64,000 nt of DNA, from positions 124,001 through 188,000 of the forward strand of contig NZ_JASAOI010000028.1 of NCBI RefSeq assembly GCF_029953285.1, given 5' to 3'. This document shows, one piece after another, positions 34,103 through 45,410 of the stretch. Under the pieces are notes generated by a model. It saw only the letters and a list, made by a program, of their open reading frames with translations, searched no databases and was not told the origin of the DNA. Position numbers and translations under genes: made by a program. Origin of the DNA: Yinghuangia seranimata (GTDB taxonomy: Bacteria > Actinomycetota > Actinomycetes > Streptomycetales > Streptomycetaceae). Every line of letters begins with the position of its first letter. Position 1 is the first letter of the stretch.

Positions 34103-34936
34103 CTACGGCTGTGCGGCGAGGCGGCGGAGGGCTGTTTCGGTGGGGGAGCCTGGTTCGGCGGTGTAGGTGATCAGGCTGGTGTCCGGGTCGGCGGTGGAGG
34201 TGAAGCTCTCGAAGGAGAGGTGGAGTTCGCCGGCTGCGGGGTGGCGCATGTGGTAGTCGCCGCCGGTGCGGTCGGCGACCTGTTGCTCCGCCCAGAGCTT
34301 GCGGAACTCGGGGCTGGCGTCGGTGAGTTCGTCGATCAGGGCGGTGAACGCCGGGTCGTCCGGGTGGCGGCCGAGGTCGCGTCGGAGGTAGGCGACGACG
34401 TTCCGGGCCTTGACGTCCCAGTTGACGTAGCGGGCGCGTACGTCGGCGTCGAGGAAGACCAGCCACGCGGTGTTGCGGCGCTCGGGCGGCATCGTGTCGA
34501 GCGGGCCGATGAGTTCGGCGTAGAGCGGGTTCCAGGCCAGGATGTCGGTGCGGCGGCCGACGAGGTACGCCGGGACGTCGGACATGGCCGCGAGTAGGCG
34601 GAGTTGGCCCGGCGTCGGGGTCTGTGCGGCCGTGGACGGGGTCGCGGGGCGGCGGCCGATCGCGCGGGCGAGGTTGTGGAGGTGGGCGCGTTCGGCGTCC
34701 GTCAGGCGCAGGGCGGTGGCGACCGCGTCGACCACGGCGTCGGAGACCGAGTCGGTGCGGCCCTGCTCGAACCGGACGTAGTAGTCGACGCTCACGCCCG
34801 CCAGCCGCGCCAGTTCCTCGCGGCGCAGGCCCGGTACGCGGCGCCGGTCGCCGTACGTGTCCAGGCCCGCCTCCTCGGGCTTGAGGCGGGCGCGCCGCGA
34901 GCGGAGGAACGCGCCGAGTTCAGCTCTGCCGTCCAT
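34103..34936 (-). CDS. XRE-family regulator with MmyB-like ligand domain
   Basis: A 277-residue regulator. The helix-turn-helix (about residues 5-75) has LGAFLRSRRARLKP ... RRVPGLRREELARLAGVSVDYYVRFEQGR, a signature of this subgroup, followed by the MmyB-like PAS-related domain (about 100-270: PAYLVGRRTDILAWNPLYAELIG). In related proteins that domain binds small ligands, sometimes fatty acids. Three nearby ATGs (34945, 34942, 34936) are possible and none has a good ribosome site. It is divergent from a small quinol-monooxygenase-like gene, which is the common arrangement for regulator and target. Confidence 0.92.
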   Translation of the reverse strand: MDGRAELGAFLRSRRARLKPEEAGLDTYGDRRRVPGLRREELARLAGVSVDYYVRFEQGRTDSVSDAVVDAVATALRLTDAERAHLHNLARAIGRRPATPSTAAQTPTPGQLRLLAAMSDVPAYLVGRRTDILAWNPLYAELIGPLDTMPPERRNTAWLVFLDADVRARYVNWDVKARNVVAYLRRDLGRHPDDPAFTALIDELTDASPEFRKLWAEQQVADRTGGDYHMRHPAAGELHLSFESFTSTADPDTSLITYTAEPGSPTETALRRLAAQP

Positions 34937-35092
34937 GATCATCATTTTATGGGGGTTCTGGTGGACCCAGGTTCGCGGGTGGGAGGGCAAGGCTCGGCCC
35001 TGGGTGCGGGGGCGGCGGGGCAGCAGGATCTCTCTCAGACGAAGGAGGGCGCGCGGATGCGGCTCTCTGAACTTCCCTGAGAGGAAACAGAC

Positions 35093-35392
35093 ATGACCCT
35101 GACCGTCATCGCCGCGTTCGAGGCCAAGGCCGGCCGCGAGGACGACCTGCGCACCGCTCTCGAAGCCATGATCGAGCCGTCCGTCGCCGAGCCCGGGTGC
35201 ATCGGGTACGAGCCGTACGTCGACCCGAACCGCCCGGAGCGCATGGTCATCGTCGAGGAGTGGGACGACCGGGCCGCGCTCGACTTCCACTTCACGACGC
35301 CGCACTTCAAGCACGTCGTCGGCGTCCTGGACGAGCTGCTGGCGGCGCCGTTCCGGATCCGGTTCCTGACCGACACAGAGGAGTCGGCCTGA
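35093..35392 (+). CDS. antibiotic biosynthesis monooxygenase (ABM) domain protein, putative quinol monooxygenase
   Basis: A 99-residue dimeric ferredoxin-like fold protein: LTVIAAFEAKAGREDDLRTAL, then EPGCIGYEPYVDP, MVIVEEWDDRAALDFHFTTPHF, all hallmarks of the ABM/YgiN family. These act without cofactor on quinols or polyketide intermediates, or detoxify reactive quinones. GAGAGGAAA precedes the ATG. It is transcribed away from the XRE regulator, its likely controller. Confidence 0.92.
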   Translation: MTLTVIAAFEAKAGREDDLRTALEAMIEPSVAEPGCIGYEPYVDPNRPERMVIVEEWDDRAALDFHFTTPHFKHVVGVLDELLAAPFRIRFLTDTEESA

Positions 35393-35487
35393 CGGACGCA
35401 GGCCGGCCCGCTCTCAACCTTCCGCGTGAGTCACCAGGTCTCAGGAGAGGCGGCCGAGTTCCGGTCGCGTTTCGGATGGAGGCTGAT

Positions 35488-36738
35488 GTGACGATCTTGA
35501 AGGCGCTGAGCGGGCGGCGGCCGACAAAGGCGGCCGGGAGCCGGGCCCGGCCGCTCGCCGCCGTGGTGGCCTGCGCCGTCGTGGGCGTACTGCCCATGGC
35601 GTCACCGGGGACGGCGGGAGCGGCGCCCGCCCCCGCGACCGGTGTCGTCGTGGCGGCCGGTGCGCCAGGCGAGGGCGGCACGCTGGACGCGTGGCACATC
35701 GGTGGGATTCCGGTGCAGCGCGCGGGAGTTCAGTCGGTCAGTACGGCCGGCGGGGCGGCGTTCTCCGTGGGGTTCGGCTTCGCGGGCACCGGCCGGGACC
35801 TGGTGTTCCAGCCGCTGGCGGCGCGTTGGAACGGCCAGGCGTGGACCGTCGACGAGGTGCCGCTGCCGCCGGGGGCCGAAGACGCCCGTCTCGACGGGGT
35901 CGTGGCGCTCAACGCGCGCGACGCGTGGGCGGTCGGAAGTTGGCAGGGCGGTGGCCAGGAGCACCAGCTCATCACCCACTGGGACGGCACGGCATGGCGG
36001 ACGTCCGACGCGGCCACTGTCCCCGGCGGCCTGAACGCCGTCGCCGCCACCGGACCGAACGACGTGTGGGCCACCGGATTCAGCCAGAACGAGGACGGTT
36101 CGACCAAGGCGGCCGTGCGCCACTGGGACGGCCGGGCATGGACCGACATGGACCTCAAGGCGGACACCGGCGACGCGCCCTGGTCCCGCTACTGGGTGTC
36201 GAGCATCAGCGCCGTGTCGCCGAACGACGTGTGGCTCGTCGGCGTCGGGAACCTCGCGGTGCACTACGACGGCCGGACGTGGACCCGGACCCCGATCTCG
36301 CCCGACCGGAACGCCTGGTTCGAACACGTGCGCACCAGCCCGGTGTTCGGGACCTGGGCGGTGGGCTTCTACACCGCGCTCGGCACCCCGCGCGAGCCCG
36401 CCGCGTTCCGGTGGGACGGCACGGCGTGGCAGCGCATGCCCCTTCCCCAGGACTCCGGCGCGCAGCTGGAAGACGTGGCCTTCACGGCGACCGGCCCCGT
36501 CGGCGTCGGCTACAGCATGGACCCGCAGTACGGTCCGCACGCCTACGGCCTGACGCTGCCGGCCTGGCCCGGGGACACCCCGCGGCACCTGGAAATGCCG
36601 CACGGCGCGAGCCAGCTCAACGCCGCCGCGGCGGGGCCGGGCGGGATCGGCCTGTGGATCGTCGGCGACGCGCCGAACGATTACGAGACGCCCGCGCCGT
36701 TCACGGCCTGGGCGCTGGTGCCGCCCCGCAGCAGCTGA
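35488..36738 (+). CDS. secreted beta-propeller-like protein
   Basis: A 416-residue exported protein with a signal peptide (basic start, hydrophobic LAAVVACAVVGVLPMA, cleavage near GAA-AP at about 44). The mature part has at least four repeats built on HWDGTAWRT / HWDGRAWTD / HYDGRTWTR / RWDGTAWQR, each preceded by a NDVWA(T/L)G-like strand, the pattern of a bladed propeller. No catalytic residues are evident. The GTG at 35488 is chosen for the GGAGG five bases upstream. Function unknown; it may bind a ligand or polysaccharide. Confidence 0.82.
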   Translation: MTILKALSGRRPTKAAGSRARPLAAVVACAVVGVLPMASPGTAGAAPAPATGVVVAAGAPGEGGTLDAWHIGGIPVQRAGVQSVSTAGGAAFSVGFGFAGTGRDLVFQPLAARWNGQAWTVDEVPLPPGAEDARLDGVVALNARDAWAVGSWQGGGQEHQLITHWDGTAWRTSDAATVPGGLNAVAATGPNDVWATGFSQNEDGSTKAAVRHWDGRAWTDMDLKADTGDAPWSRYWVSSISAVSPNDVWLVGVGNLAVHYDGRTWTRTPISPDRNAWFEHVRTSPVFGTWAVGFYTALGTPREPAAFRWDGTAWQRMPLPQDSGAQLEDVAFTATGPVGVGYSMDPQYGPHAYGLTLPAWPGDTPRHLEMPHGASQLNAAAAGPGGIGLWIVGDAPNDYETPAPFTAWALVPPRSS

Positions 36739-36750
36739 CCCCCGGGGTCA
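36736..36750. terminator. 15-bp palindrome carrying the stop codons of two convergent genes
   Basis: TGACCCC-C-GGGGTCA begins with the TGA of the propeller gene and ends with the reverse-strand TGA of the DUF4180 gene. The stem is only 7 bp, so termination would be weak. Confidence 0.45.
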
Positions 36751-37113
36751 GGCGGCCAGGCGCGTCCCGAAGGTCTCGATCGAGTCGAGGAACCACAGGT
36801 GCGGGCCCTTGTTGGTCTCGCGGACGAAGTCCGCGAGGGCCGTGCTCGCCGCGGCGTGGTGGGCGATGTCGCCGATGACGGCCAGGCCGAGCCGGTAGTT
36901 CACGAACTTCTGGGCGACCTCGCCCGCCAGGCGGGTGCGGAGGTCGAAGAAGGCGTCCGGGAGTCGCGACACCGGCAGGGCGATCCACTCGGCGCCCGTG
37001 AACATCGTCGAACCGATGAGGTCGAGCGCGTCCTGCTCGGACGTGATCGCCGCGCCGTCGGCGTCGCAGACCAGGACGGTGGTGCCGGTGAAGTCCTGGA
37101 GTGTGTCGGCCAT
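36748..37113 (-). CDS. DUF4180 domain protein
   Basis: A 121-residue protein covering a whole DUF4180 domain: a VLVCDADG strand, ALDLIGSTMFTGAEWIALPVSRLPDAFFDLRT, then GEVAQKFVNYRLGLAVIGDI and FVRETNKGPHLWFLDSIETF. The family resembles STAS-like or anti-anti-sigma folds in size, but I do not assert the relation. The final gene of the minus strand after glgB, separated by a hairpin, so it is likely expressed on its own. Confidence 0.85.
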   Translation of the reverse strand: MADTLQDFTGTTVLVCDADGAAITSEQDALDLIGSTMFTGAEWIALPVSRLPDAFFDLRTRLAGEVAQKFVNYRLGLAVIGDIAHHAAASTALADFVRETNKGPHLWFLDSIETFGTRLAA

Positions 37114-37157
37114 GGCGCGGTCCCTTCGACGACTGTGCGGTCACCGAAAGGCTAGTT

Positions 37158-37212
37158 GCCGGGGGCGGGGGTCGCCGAACGGATTTCTCCGTCGACGTTC
37201 CTCGCCCCCGGC
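37158..37212 (-). terminator. compound hairpin terminator after the glgE-treS-pep2-glgB operon
   Basis: An outer 10-bp stem GCCGGGGGCG/CGCCCCCGGC encloses a small inner hairpin ACGGA-TTTC-TCCGT. It begins 21 bases beyond the glgB stop on the minus strand. Confidence 0.7.
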
Positions 37213-37233
37213 GACCGCCGCGCGTACGACAGG

Positions 37234-39639
37234 TCAGCCCTCAGGGGTCAGCCACAGCGTGGCGAGCGGGGGCAGGGTGAGGGTCGCGTGGCCCGAGGCG
37301 TCGGCGACGACGGTTCCCATGTTGCCCACGTTGCTGCCGCCGTACATGTCCGCGTCGGTGTTCAGCGTCTCGCGCCAGTTGCCGCCGCGCGGGAGCTGGA
37401 TGCCGAAGTCGTTGCGGACGACGGGGGAGAAGTTACAGATCGCGACAAGGAGTTCGCCGGAGGACCCGTGGCGGATGAACGACAGCAGGTTGTCCGCCGC
37501 GTTGCCGCCGTCGATCCAGGTGAAGCCGTCCGGGGTGGTGTCCTGCGTCCACAGCGCCGGCTCGGCCGCGTACCGCGTGTTCAGGTCGCGGACGAGCCGC
37601 TGGACGCCCTGGTGTTCGGCGTGCTCCAGCAGCCACCAGTCCAAGCCGTGCGCCTCCGACCACTCCGCGTCCTGGGCGAACTCGGTGCCCATGTAGAGCA
37701 GTTGCTTGCCCGGGTGGGACCACATGAAGCCGAGGTACGCGCGCACGTTGGCCATCTGCTGCCACCGGTCGCCCGGCATCTTGTGCAGCAGGGACTGCTT
37801 GCCGTGCACCACCTCGTCGTGGCTGATCGGCAGCACGTAGTTCTCGCTCCACGCGTACATCAGCGAGAAGGTGATCTCGTTGTGGTGGTACTGGCGGTGG
37901 ATGGGCTCCTTCTGGATGTACTCCAGGGAGTCGTGCATCCAGCCCATGTTCCACTTCAGCCCGAAGCCGAGGCCGCCGTGGGAGGTCGCCCGGGTGACGC
38001 CGTCCCACGCCGTCGACTCCTCGGCGATGGTGACGATGCCGGGGGCGCGCCGGTAGACGGTGGCGTTCATCTCCTGGAGGAAGCTGACGGCGTCCCAGTT
38101 CTCGCGTCCGCCCTCGGCGTTCGGCGCCCAGTCGCCGCCCTCGCGCGAGTAGTCGAGGTAGAGCATCGAGGCGACGGCGTCCACGCGCAGGCCGTCGATG
38201 TGGAACTCCTCGGCCCAGAAGACCGCGTTCGCCACCAGGAAGTTGCGGACCTCGTGCCGCCCGTAGTCGAAGACCAGCGTTCCCCAGTCGGGGTGTTCGC
38301 CGCGCCGCGGGTCGGGGTGCTCGTACAGCGGCGTGCCGTCGAAGCGCGCCAGCGCCCACGCGTCCTTGGGGAAGTGCGCCGGCACCCAGTCCACGATCAC
38401 GCCGACGCCGGCCTGGTGCAGCGCGTCGACGAGGTGCCGGAACTCGTCCGGCGTCCCGAAGCGCGAGGTCGGCGCGTAGTAGGAGGTCACCTGGTAGCCC
38501 CACGAGCCGCCGAAGGGGTGCTCGGCGACCGGCAGGAACTCGACGTGCGTGAAGCCCATGTCGCTTACGTACGAGGGGAGTTGTTCGGCGACCTCGCGGT
38601 ACGACAGGCCGGGCCGCCACGACCCCAGGTGCACCTCGTACACGCTCATCGGCAGCGCGTGGTGGGCCCGGTCGCGGCGCGCGGTCATCCACGCCTCGTC
38701 GTTCCAGGAGTACCACGACGTGTTCACGACGGACGCCGTCATCGGCGGCACCTCGGTCGCGAACGCCATCGGGTCGGCCTTCTGGCGCAGGTGCCCGTCG
38801 CGTCCGAAGATCTCGAACTTGTACTTGGCGCCGTCGCCGATGTCCGGGACGAACAGCTCCCACACGCCGGACGATCCCAGCGACCGCATCGGATGCCCGG
38901 TGCCGTCCCAGTAGTTGAAGTCGCCGACCAGCCGCACACCGCGCGCGTTGGGCGCCCACACCGCGAAGGACGTGCCGGTCACCGTCGCGCCCAGCGTCTC
39001 GAACGCGCGGACGTGCGCGCCCAGCACCGTCCACAGCTTCTCGTGCCGGCCCTCACTGATCAGGTGCAGGTCGAACTCGCCGATCGTCGGGAGGAAGCGG
39101 TACGGGTCGTCCGTCGCGACGACGGCGCCCTCGTACGTGACCTCCAGCCGGTAGTCCGGGACCTTCTCCGTCGGGAGGAGGCCGGTGAACAGCCCCTCGG
39201 CCTCGTGCACCAGCTCGTAGCGCGCGTTCTCCGTGACCGCCACGACCCGCTCGGCCCAGGGACGCAGCACACGCAGCACGACGCCGTCGGGGTCCTCACC
39301 GTCCTCGCCGCCCTCGGGATGCGGCCCGAGCAGCGAGTGCGGGTCGTAGTGCGCGCCGTCGACGAGGCGGCGCAGGTCGTCCGCGTCCAGCGGGGGCGCG
39401 GCGGGCAGGCGCACGGCCGGCGACGCGTCCGGCGCGGCACCGCCGTCGGCCGCGACCTTTCCGGCAGCCGTGACCTTCCCGGCGGCCTCCGCGCCGCCGC
39501 GGGCCTCGGCCGCCGGCCGCTCGTCCTTGTCGTCGTCGCGCGCCTGCTTGTGGTTGTTGTCGTTGGGTGTCCCCGAACCCGTGGCGACGGTGCTGCGCTT
39601 CGCGGGCTCGAGGGGGTCCACCGTGTGAGTGGGCGTCAC
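37234..39639 (-). CDS. glgB: 1,4-alpha-glucan branching enzyme
   Basis: An 801-residue GH13 enzyme that moves alpha-1,4 chains to alpha-1,6 positions, branching the glucan built by GlgE. A disordered leader (1-90) precedes two CBM48-type N-domains and the barrel. The nucleophile lies in [15 protein letters not shown], the acid/base in TIAEESTAW, and the stabiliser in [11 protein letters not shown]. The GTG at 39639 is preferred (GGAGG eight bases upstream) over a TTG five codons earlier. It is the last gene of the operon, 37 bases after pep2. Confidence 0.95.
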   Translation of the reverse strand: MTPTHTVDPLEPAKRSTVATGSGTPNDNNHKQARDDDKDERPAAEARGGAEAAGKVTAAGKVAADGGAAPDASPAVRLPAAPPLDADDLRRLVDGAHYDPHSLLGPHPEGGEDGEDPDGVVLRVLRPWAERVVAVTENARYELVHEAEGLFTGLLPTEKVPDYRLEVTYEGAVVATDDPYRFLPTIGEFDLHLISEGRHEKLWTVLGAHVRAFETLGATVTGTSFAVWAPNARGVRLVGDFNYWDGTGHPMRSLGSSGVWELFVPDIGDGAKYKFEIFGRDGHLRQKADPMAFATEVPPMTASVVNTSWYSWNDEAWMTARRDRAHHALPMSVYEVHLGSWRPGLSYREVAEQLPSYVSDMGFTHVEFLPVAEHPFGGSWGYQVTSYYAPTSRFGTPDEFRHLVDALHQAGVGVIVDWVPAHFPKDAWALARFDGTPLYEHPDPRRGEHPDWGTLVFDYGRHEVRNFLVANAVFWAEEFHIDGLRVDAVASMLYLDYSREGGDWAPNAEGGRENWDAVSFLQEMNATVYRRAPGIVTIAEESTAWDGVTRATSHGGLGFGLKWNMGWMHDSLEYIQKEPIHRQYHHNEITFSLMYAWSENYVLPISHDEVVHGKQSLLHKMPGDRWQQMANVRAYLGFMWSHPGKQLLYMGTEFAQDAEWSEAHGLDWWLLEHAEHQGVQRLVRDLNTRYAAEPALWTQDTTPDGFTWIDGGNAADNLLSFIRHGSSGELLVAICNFSPVVRNDFGIQLPRGGNWRETLNTDADMYGGSNVGNMGTVVADASGHATLTLPPLATLWLTPEG

Positions 39640-39676
39640 GTCGTTGACCTCCAAGGGGTGCTGCGGGACGGGAGCA

Positions 39677-41184
39677 CTAGTGGTGCTGCGGTGCGCGGTC
39701 GGCGAGCCTGCGGATCGCGGACATGGGAACCGGCAGCCAGGTCGGCCGGTTGCCGGACTCGTAGACCACCTCGTACACGGCCTTGTCGGTCTCGAACGCG
39801 CGCAGCAGCACCGGTTCGTTGCGCGGATCGACCGATCCGGCCTTGGCGTACCCCGCGCAGAACGCTTCCCGGTTCCGCGCCGCCCATTCCTCGGCGCGGC
39901 GCACGAGATGCGGGGCGGGGGCGCCGGCGCCGCCCGCGCGGCGTTCGGCGAGCAGGTGGCGGGCGGCGTAGTCGAAGGAGCGCAGCATCGCGGCGATGTC
40001 GCGCAGCGGCGAGTGCACGGCGCGGCGTTCGACGAGCGGTTGGGCGGGTTCGCCCTCGAAGTCGATCAGCACCCAGCGGGTCGCGGTGCGCATGACCTGG
40101 CCGAGGTGGAAGTCGCCGTGGATGCGCTGCAACGGCACGGGGTGGTCCTCGCGGCCGAGCGCGGCGAGGTCGACGTACGCGTCGCGCAGCCGGTCCGCGT
40201 ACGGCGCCAGCTCCGCGACGGTGTCCACGGCCGCGTCGAGGCGTCGGCTCATCTGCTCGGCCAGCGCGCCGAGTTCGTCCTCACCGGCGATCTCGGTGGG
40301 CAGCGTGCGGGCGAGGTCGGCGTGCACCTCTGCGGTCGCGACGCCGAGCCGGAACGACTCGCCGGCGAAGTCGCCGCCGACCTCGTGGGCGCGCAGCGCG
40401 TCCAGCCCGGCCCCGCCGAGTCCGCACAGGTCCTGGTCGGCGTACAGGTCGCGGACGGACGTCTTGGCCAGCTCCCACCCGTCGGTCCCGGTGCGCAGGT
40501 ACTCCTGGACCAGGCCCAACGTGGTGGTCTCGCCGCCGAACCCGGCCTCGAACCACGCCACCGGCTGCGGCACCCGCCGCGACCCCGCGTCGGCGAGCGC
40601 CAGGCACAGCTCCAGGTCCGGGTTGACCCCGGGGGTGAGCCGCCGGAACAGCTTGAGGATGACGTCGTCGCCGAACACGATCGACGTGTTGGACTGCTCG
40701 GCGCCGTGCACGAGTCCGGCCAGTTCGGTGCGCGGGGCGCGTTCGGCGTACCGGTGGAAGACCAGCGGGCCGGCGGCCTCGGGGGTGCCGGGTGCCGCGG
40801 CGGCGAACCGTTCCAGCAGCCAGCGGGTCAGCTCGGGGTCGTGGGCCGCGTCGTACAGCACCGCGCCGTCGTGCGCGCCGCCGCGGACGCGGCCGATCGT
40901 CGCGTAGTCGAGCCGCTCGACCCGCCGGCGGCGCACGCCGAGGAGTAACTGGTAGTGGTCCGTCTTCTGGGAGGCCTCGGCGGGCACCTCGTGCTCGACC
41001 GCGAGCACGAGGTGCACCATCGCCGGGTCGCCGCGGACCACCGGGACCGCGGAGACCACCTCGACCCCTCGGATCGCGCGGCCCTTGCCGGCGAACCATC
41101 TCTGCCGCGGCAGCCACGGCAGCAGCTGTCCGCAGACGGCGTCCACAGGGATGCCGTGCAGGTCCTGGGGTCGGGTGGGCTCGT

Positions 41185-41188
<4 letters not shown>
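39677..41188 (-). CDS. pep2: maltokinase (Pep2)
   Basis: A 503-residue aminoglycoside-phosphotransferase-like kinase that makes alpha-maltose-1-phosphate from maltose and ATP for GlgE. Visible features are [15 protein letters not shown] at the N-terminus, the catalytic loop [14 protein letters not shown] and the metal motif VLIDFEGEP. The GTG start overlaps the treS stop (GTGA), so translation is coupled. Codon 81 is a TTA leucine codon (40946-40948), implying need for the bldA tRNA. It is the same protein family that is sometimes fused to TreS in other genomes. Confidence 0.94.
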
Positions 41189-42875
<1,687 letters not shown>

Positions 42876-42879
<4 letters not shown>

Positions 42880-45017
42880 GGGTTGTTCCTCCGGACCGAG
42901 AAGAGATGCGCGGGTTCGAGTGCCGGGTCGAGCCGCACGTAGTTGTGCTGCCCCCAGCGGTAACTCGCCCCGGTGAACTCGTCGTGCACCGGGAAGGCGT
43001 CCTGCCAGTCCATCCCGAGGGAGGGCATGTCGAGGGACACCGTGGCCTCATGGACCGCGTGCGGGTCGAGGTTGACGACCACTACTACGAGATCCTCCGC
43101 GTCACCCGTGCGGGTCCGCTTCGAAAAGGCCATCACCGCATCGTTGTCGGTGTGATGGAATTTCAGGTTTCGCAGGTGTTGCAGCGCGGGATGGTGCCGC
43201 CGCACCCGGTTGAGCGTCGTGAGGTACGGGGCCAGGGTCCGCCCCTCGCGCTCCGCCGCGGCCCAGTCCCTGGGCCGGTACTGGTATTTCTCGGAGTCCA
43301 GGTACTCCTCGCTGCCCGGTGCCACCGCGAGGTGCTCGAACAGCTCGAAACCGGAGTACACGCCCCAGGTCGGGGACAGCGTGGCGGCCAGCAGCGCGCG
43401 GATCTTGAACGCCGCGGGGCCGCCGTACTGCAGCGACGCGTGCAGGATGTCCGGGGTGTTCACGAAGAAGTTCGGACGCATGTACGCGGCCGCGTCCCCG
43501 GACAGCTCGGTCAGGTACTCCTGCAGCTCGGCCTTGCCGGTGCGCCACGTGAAGTACGTGTAGGACTGCTGGAAGCCGATCTTCGCGAGCGTGTGCATCA
43601 TCGCCGGACGGGTGAACGCCTCGGCCAGGAAGATGACGTCGGGGTCGCGGCCGTTGACCTCCCCGATGACCTTCGCCCAGAAGTTCACCGGCTTGGTGTG
43701 CGGGTTGTCGACGCGGAAGACCCGCACGCCGTGCGCCATCCAGAAGCGCAGCACGCGCAGGGTCTCGCGGACGATCCCGTTGAAGTCCTCGTCGAAGTTG
43801 ACCGGGTAGATGTCCTGGTACTTCTTCGGCGGGTTCTCGGCGTACGCGATCGAGCCGTCGGCCCGGCGGGTGAACCACTCGGGGTGCTTCTGGACCCACG
43901 GGTGGTCGGGGGAGACCTGGAGCGCGAAGTCGAGGGCGACCTCCATGCGCAGCTCGCGGGCGCGCGCGACGAACGCGTCGAAGTCCTCGAGGGTGCCCAG
44001 GTCCGGGTGCACGGCGTCGTGCCCGCCCTCGGGTGAGCCGATCGCCCACGGCGAGCCGGGGTCGTGCGGGCCGGCGTCGAGCGAGTTGTTCGGCCCCTTG
44101 CGGAACGCGCTGCCGATCGGGTGAATCGGGGGCAGGTAGACGACGTCGAAGCCCATCGCGGCGATCGCCGGCAGCCGCTCCATCGCGGTCCGGAACGTGC
44201 CCGACCGCGGCGGCAGCACACCCGCCGGGTCGACCTCGGCACCCTCCGAACGGGGGAAGAACTCGTACCACGACCCGAACAGCGCACGCTGGCGCTCGAC
44301 CTGCAGCGGGAACCGCGCGCTGGACGTCACCAGGTCGCGCAGCGGGTGCGCGGCCAGTGCCGCGGTGACCGCCGAGGTGAACGCGCCGGCCAGCCGCTCC
44401 TGCGGGTCCAGCGCCTCGTTCCGCAGCGTGTCGACCGCTTCCAGGACCACGCCGCGGCCGCGCTTCGCCACCCCTTCGGCGGCACGCTCGAACAGCCGTG
44501 CGCCCTCTTCGAGCATCAACTCGGTGTCCAGGCCGGCCGGGACCTTGATGCCGGCCGCGTGCTTCCAGGTCGCGACCGGGTCGCTCCACGCCTCCACCGC
44601 GTACGACCACATGCCCTCGGCGGCCACCGTGACCTCGGCGTGCCAGCGGTCCGTGCCCGGCGCGCCCGGCGTCATCGGCAGGAACGCGCCCGCCCGGCCG
44701 CGCGGGTCGCGCAGCACGAGGTTGGCGTTGACCGCGTCGTGTCCTTCGCGGAACACCGTGGCGCTGATCTCGAACGCCTCGCCGACGACACAGCGCGCGG
44801 GGCGCGTGCCGCAGTCGACGAGGGGCTGCACGTCGAGGATGGGAATGCGACCGATCATCGGCTCCGGTCCTGCTGCGGTGGGGACGGAAACGGCTCGTTT
44901 TGCGGCGGATGCGGCGCCGCCGGAACGGGGCTTCCCGGTGGCCGCCTTGGGAGGGACGGAGGTCTCGCGAGGGGATCGGACCGTCCCGCCCGGACGCTTC
45001 CTGGCCGCACTGCCCAT
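42876..45017 (-). CDS. glgE: alpha-1,4-glucan:maltose-1-phosphate maltosyltransferase
   Basis: A 713-residue GH13_3 enzyme that adds maltosyl units from maltose-1-phosphate to alpha-glucan. The core starts at [17 protein letters not shown]; the nucleophile is in [15 protein letters not shown] and the acid/base in [13 protein letters not shown]. The ATG at 45017 is chosen because AGGAG lies seven bases upstream. It adds a 53-residue Ala/Lys/Arg/Pro-rich leader that most homologues have only in short form; the ATG at 44858 would give a 660-residue enzyme. First gene of the operon. Confidence 0.95.
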
Positions 45018-45410
45018 GCCCACGCTCCTGCTCGACTGCCCGGTTACGGCGACTGCGACACGTGCACTCACCCGCGCAGAGGAGGGCGAGGGGACGCGCT
45101 CATTCAACGATCACGACGGGGGGCGGGCACGGTCCAAACGGCGCAATTACCGCGGAATGACCAGCGGAATACGCCGATTGCCGGAAGCTCCGCCGCCGTT
45201 TCGGCCGGCGGACCCCGCCCGGAGAGCTCCGACGGCCGTTCCGTTGGGCATCCCGTTGTGCATGCCGATGGGCGTACCGCCCGGCAAGTGCCGCGCGGCC
45301 GCCGCCCGATGGGCGTACCTCGGGCGCTGCTGCAAGATCTTGCCATCCCTGCAAACACAACGCATCCACTGTCGCAAGTCATGCCGGGTTCCGGCTAGGG
45401 TCTGATGGCT
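45018..45410. promoter_or_regulatory. divergent promoter region between glgE and glgP
   Basis: 393 bases without a gene. At the glgP side a -35-like TCGCAA (45372-45377) and a -10-like TAGGGT (45396-45401) are 18 bases apart, placing transcription start at or next to the glgP start codon. At the glgE side only the ribosome site AGGAG is clear. I see no strong dyad. Confidence 0.55.
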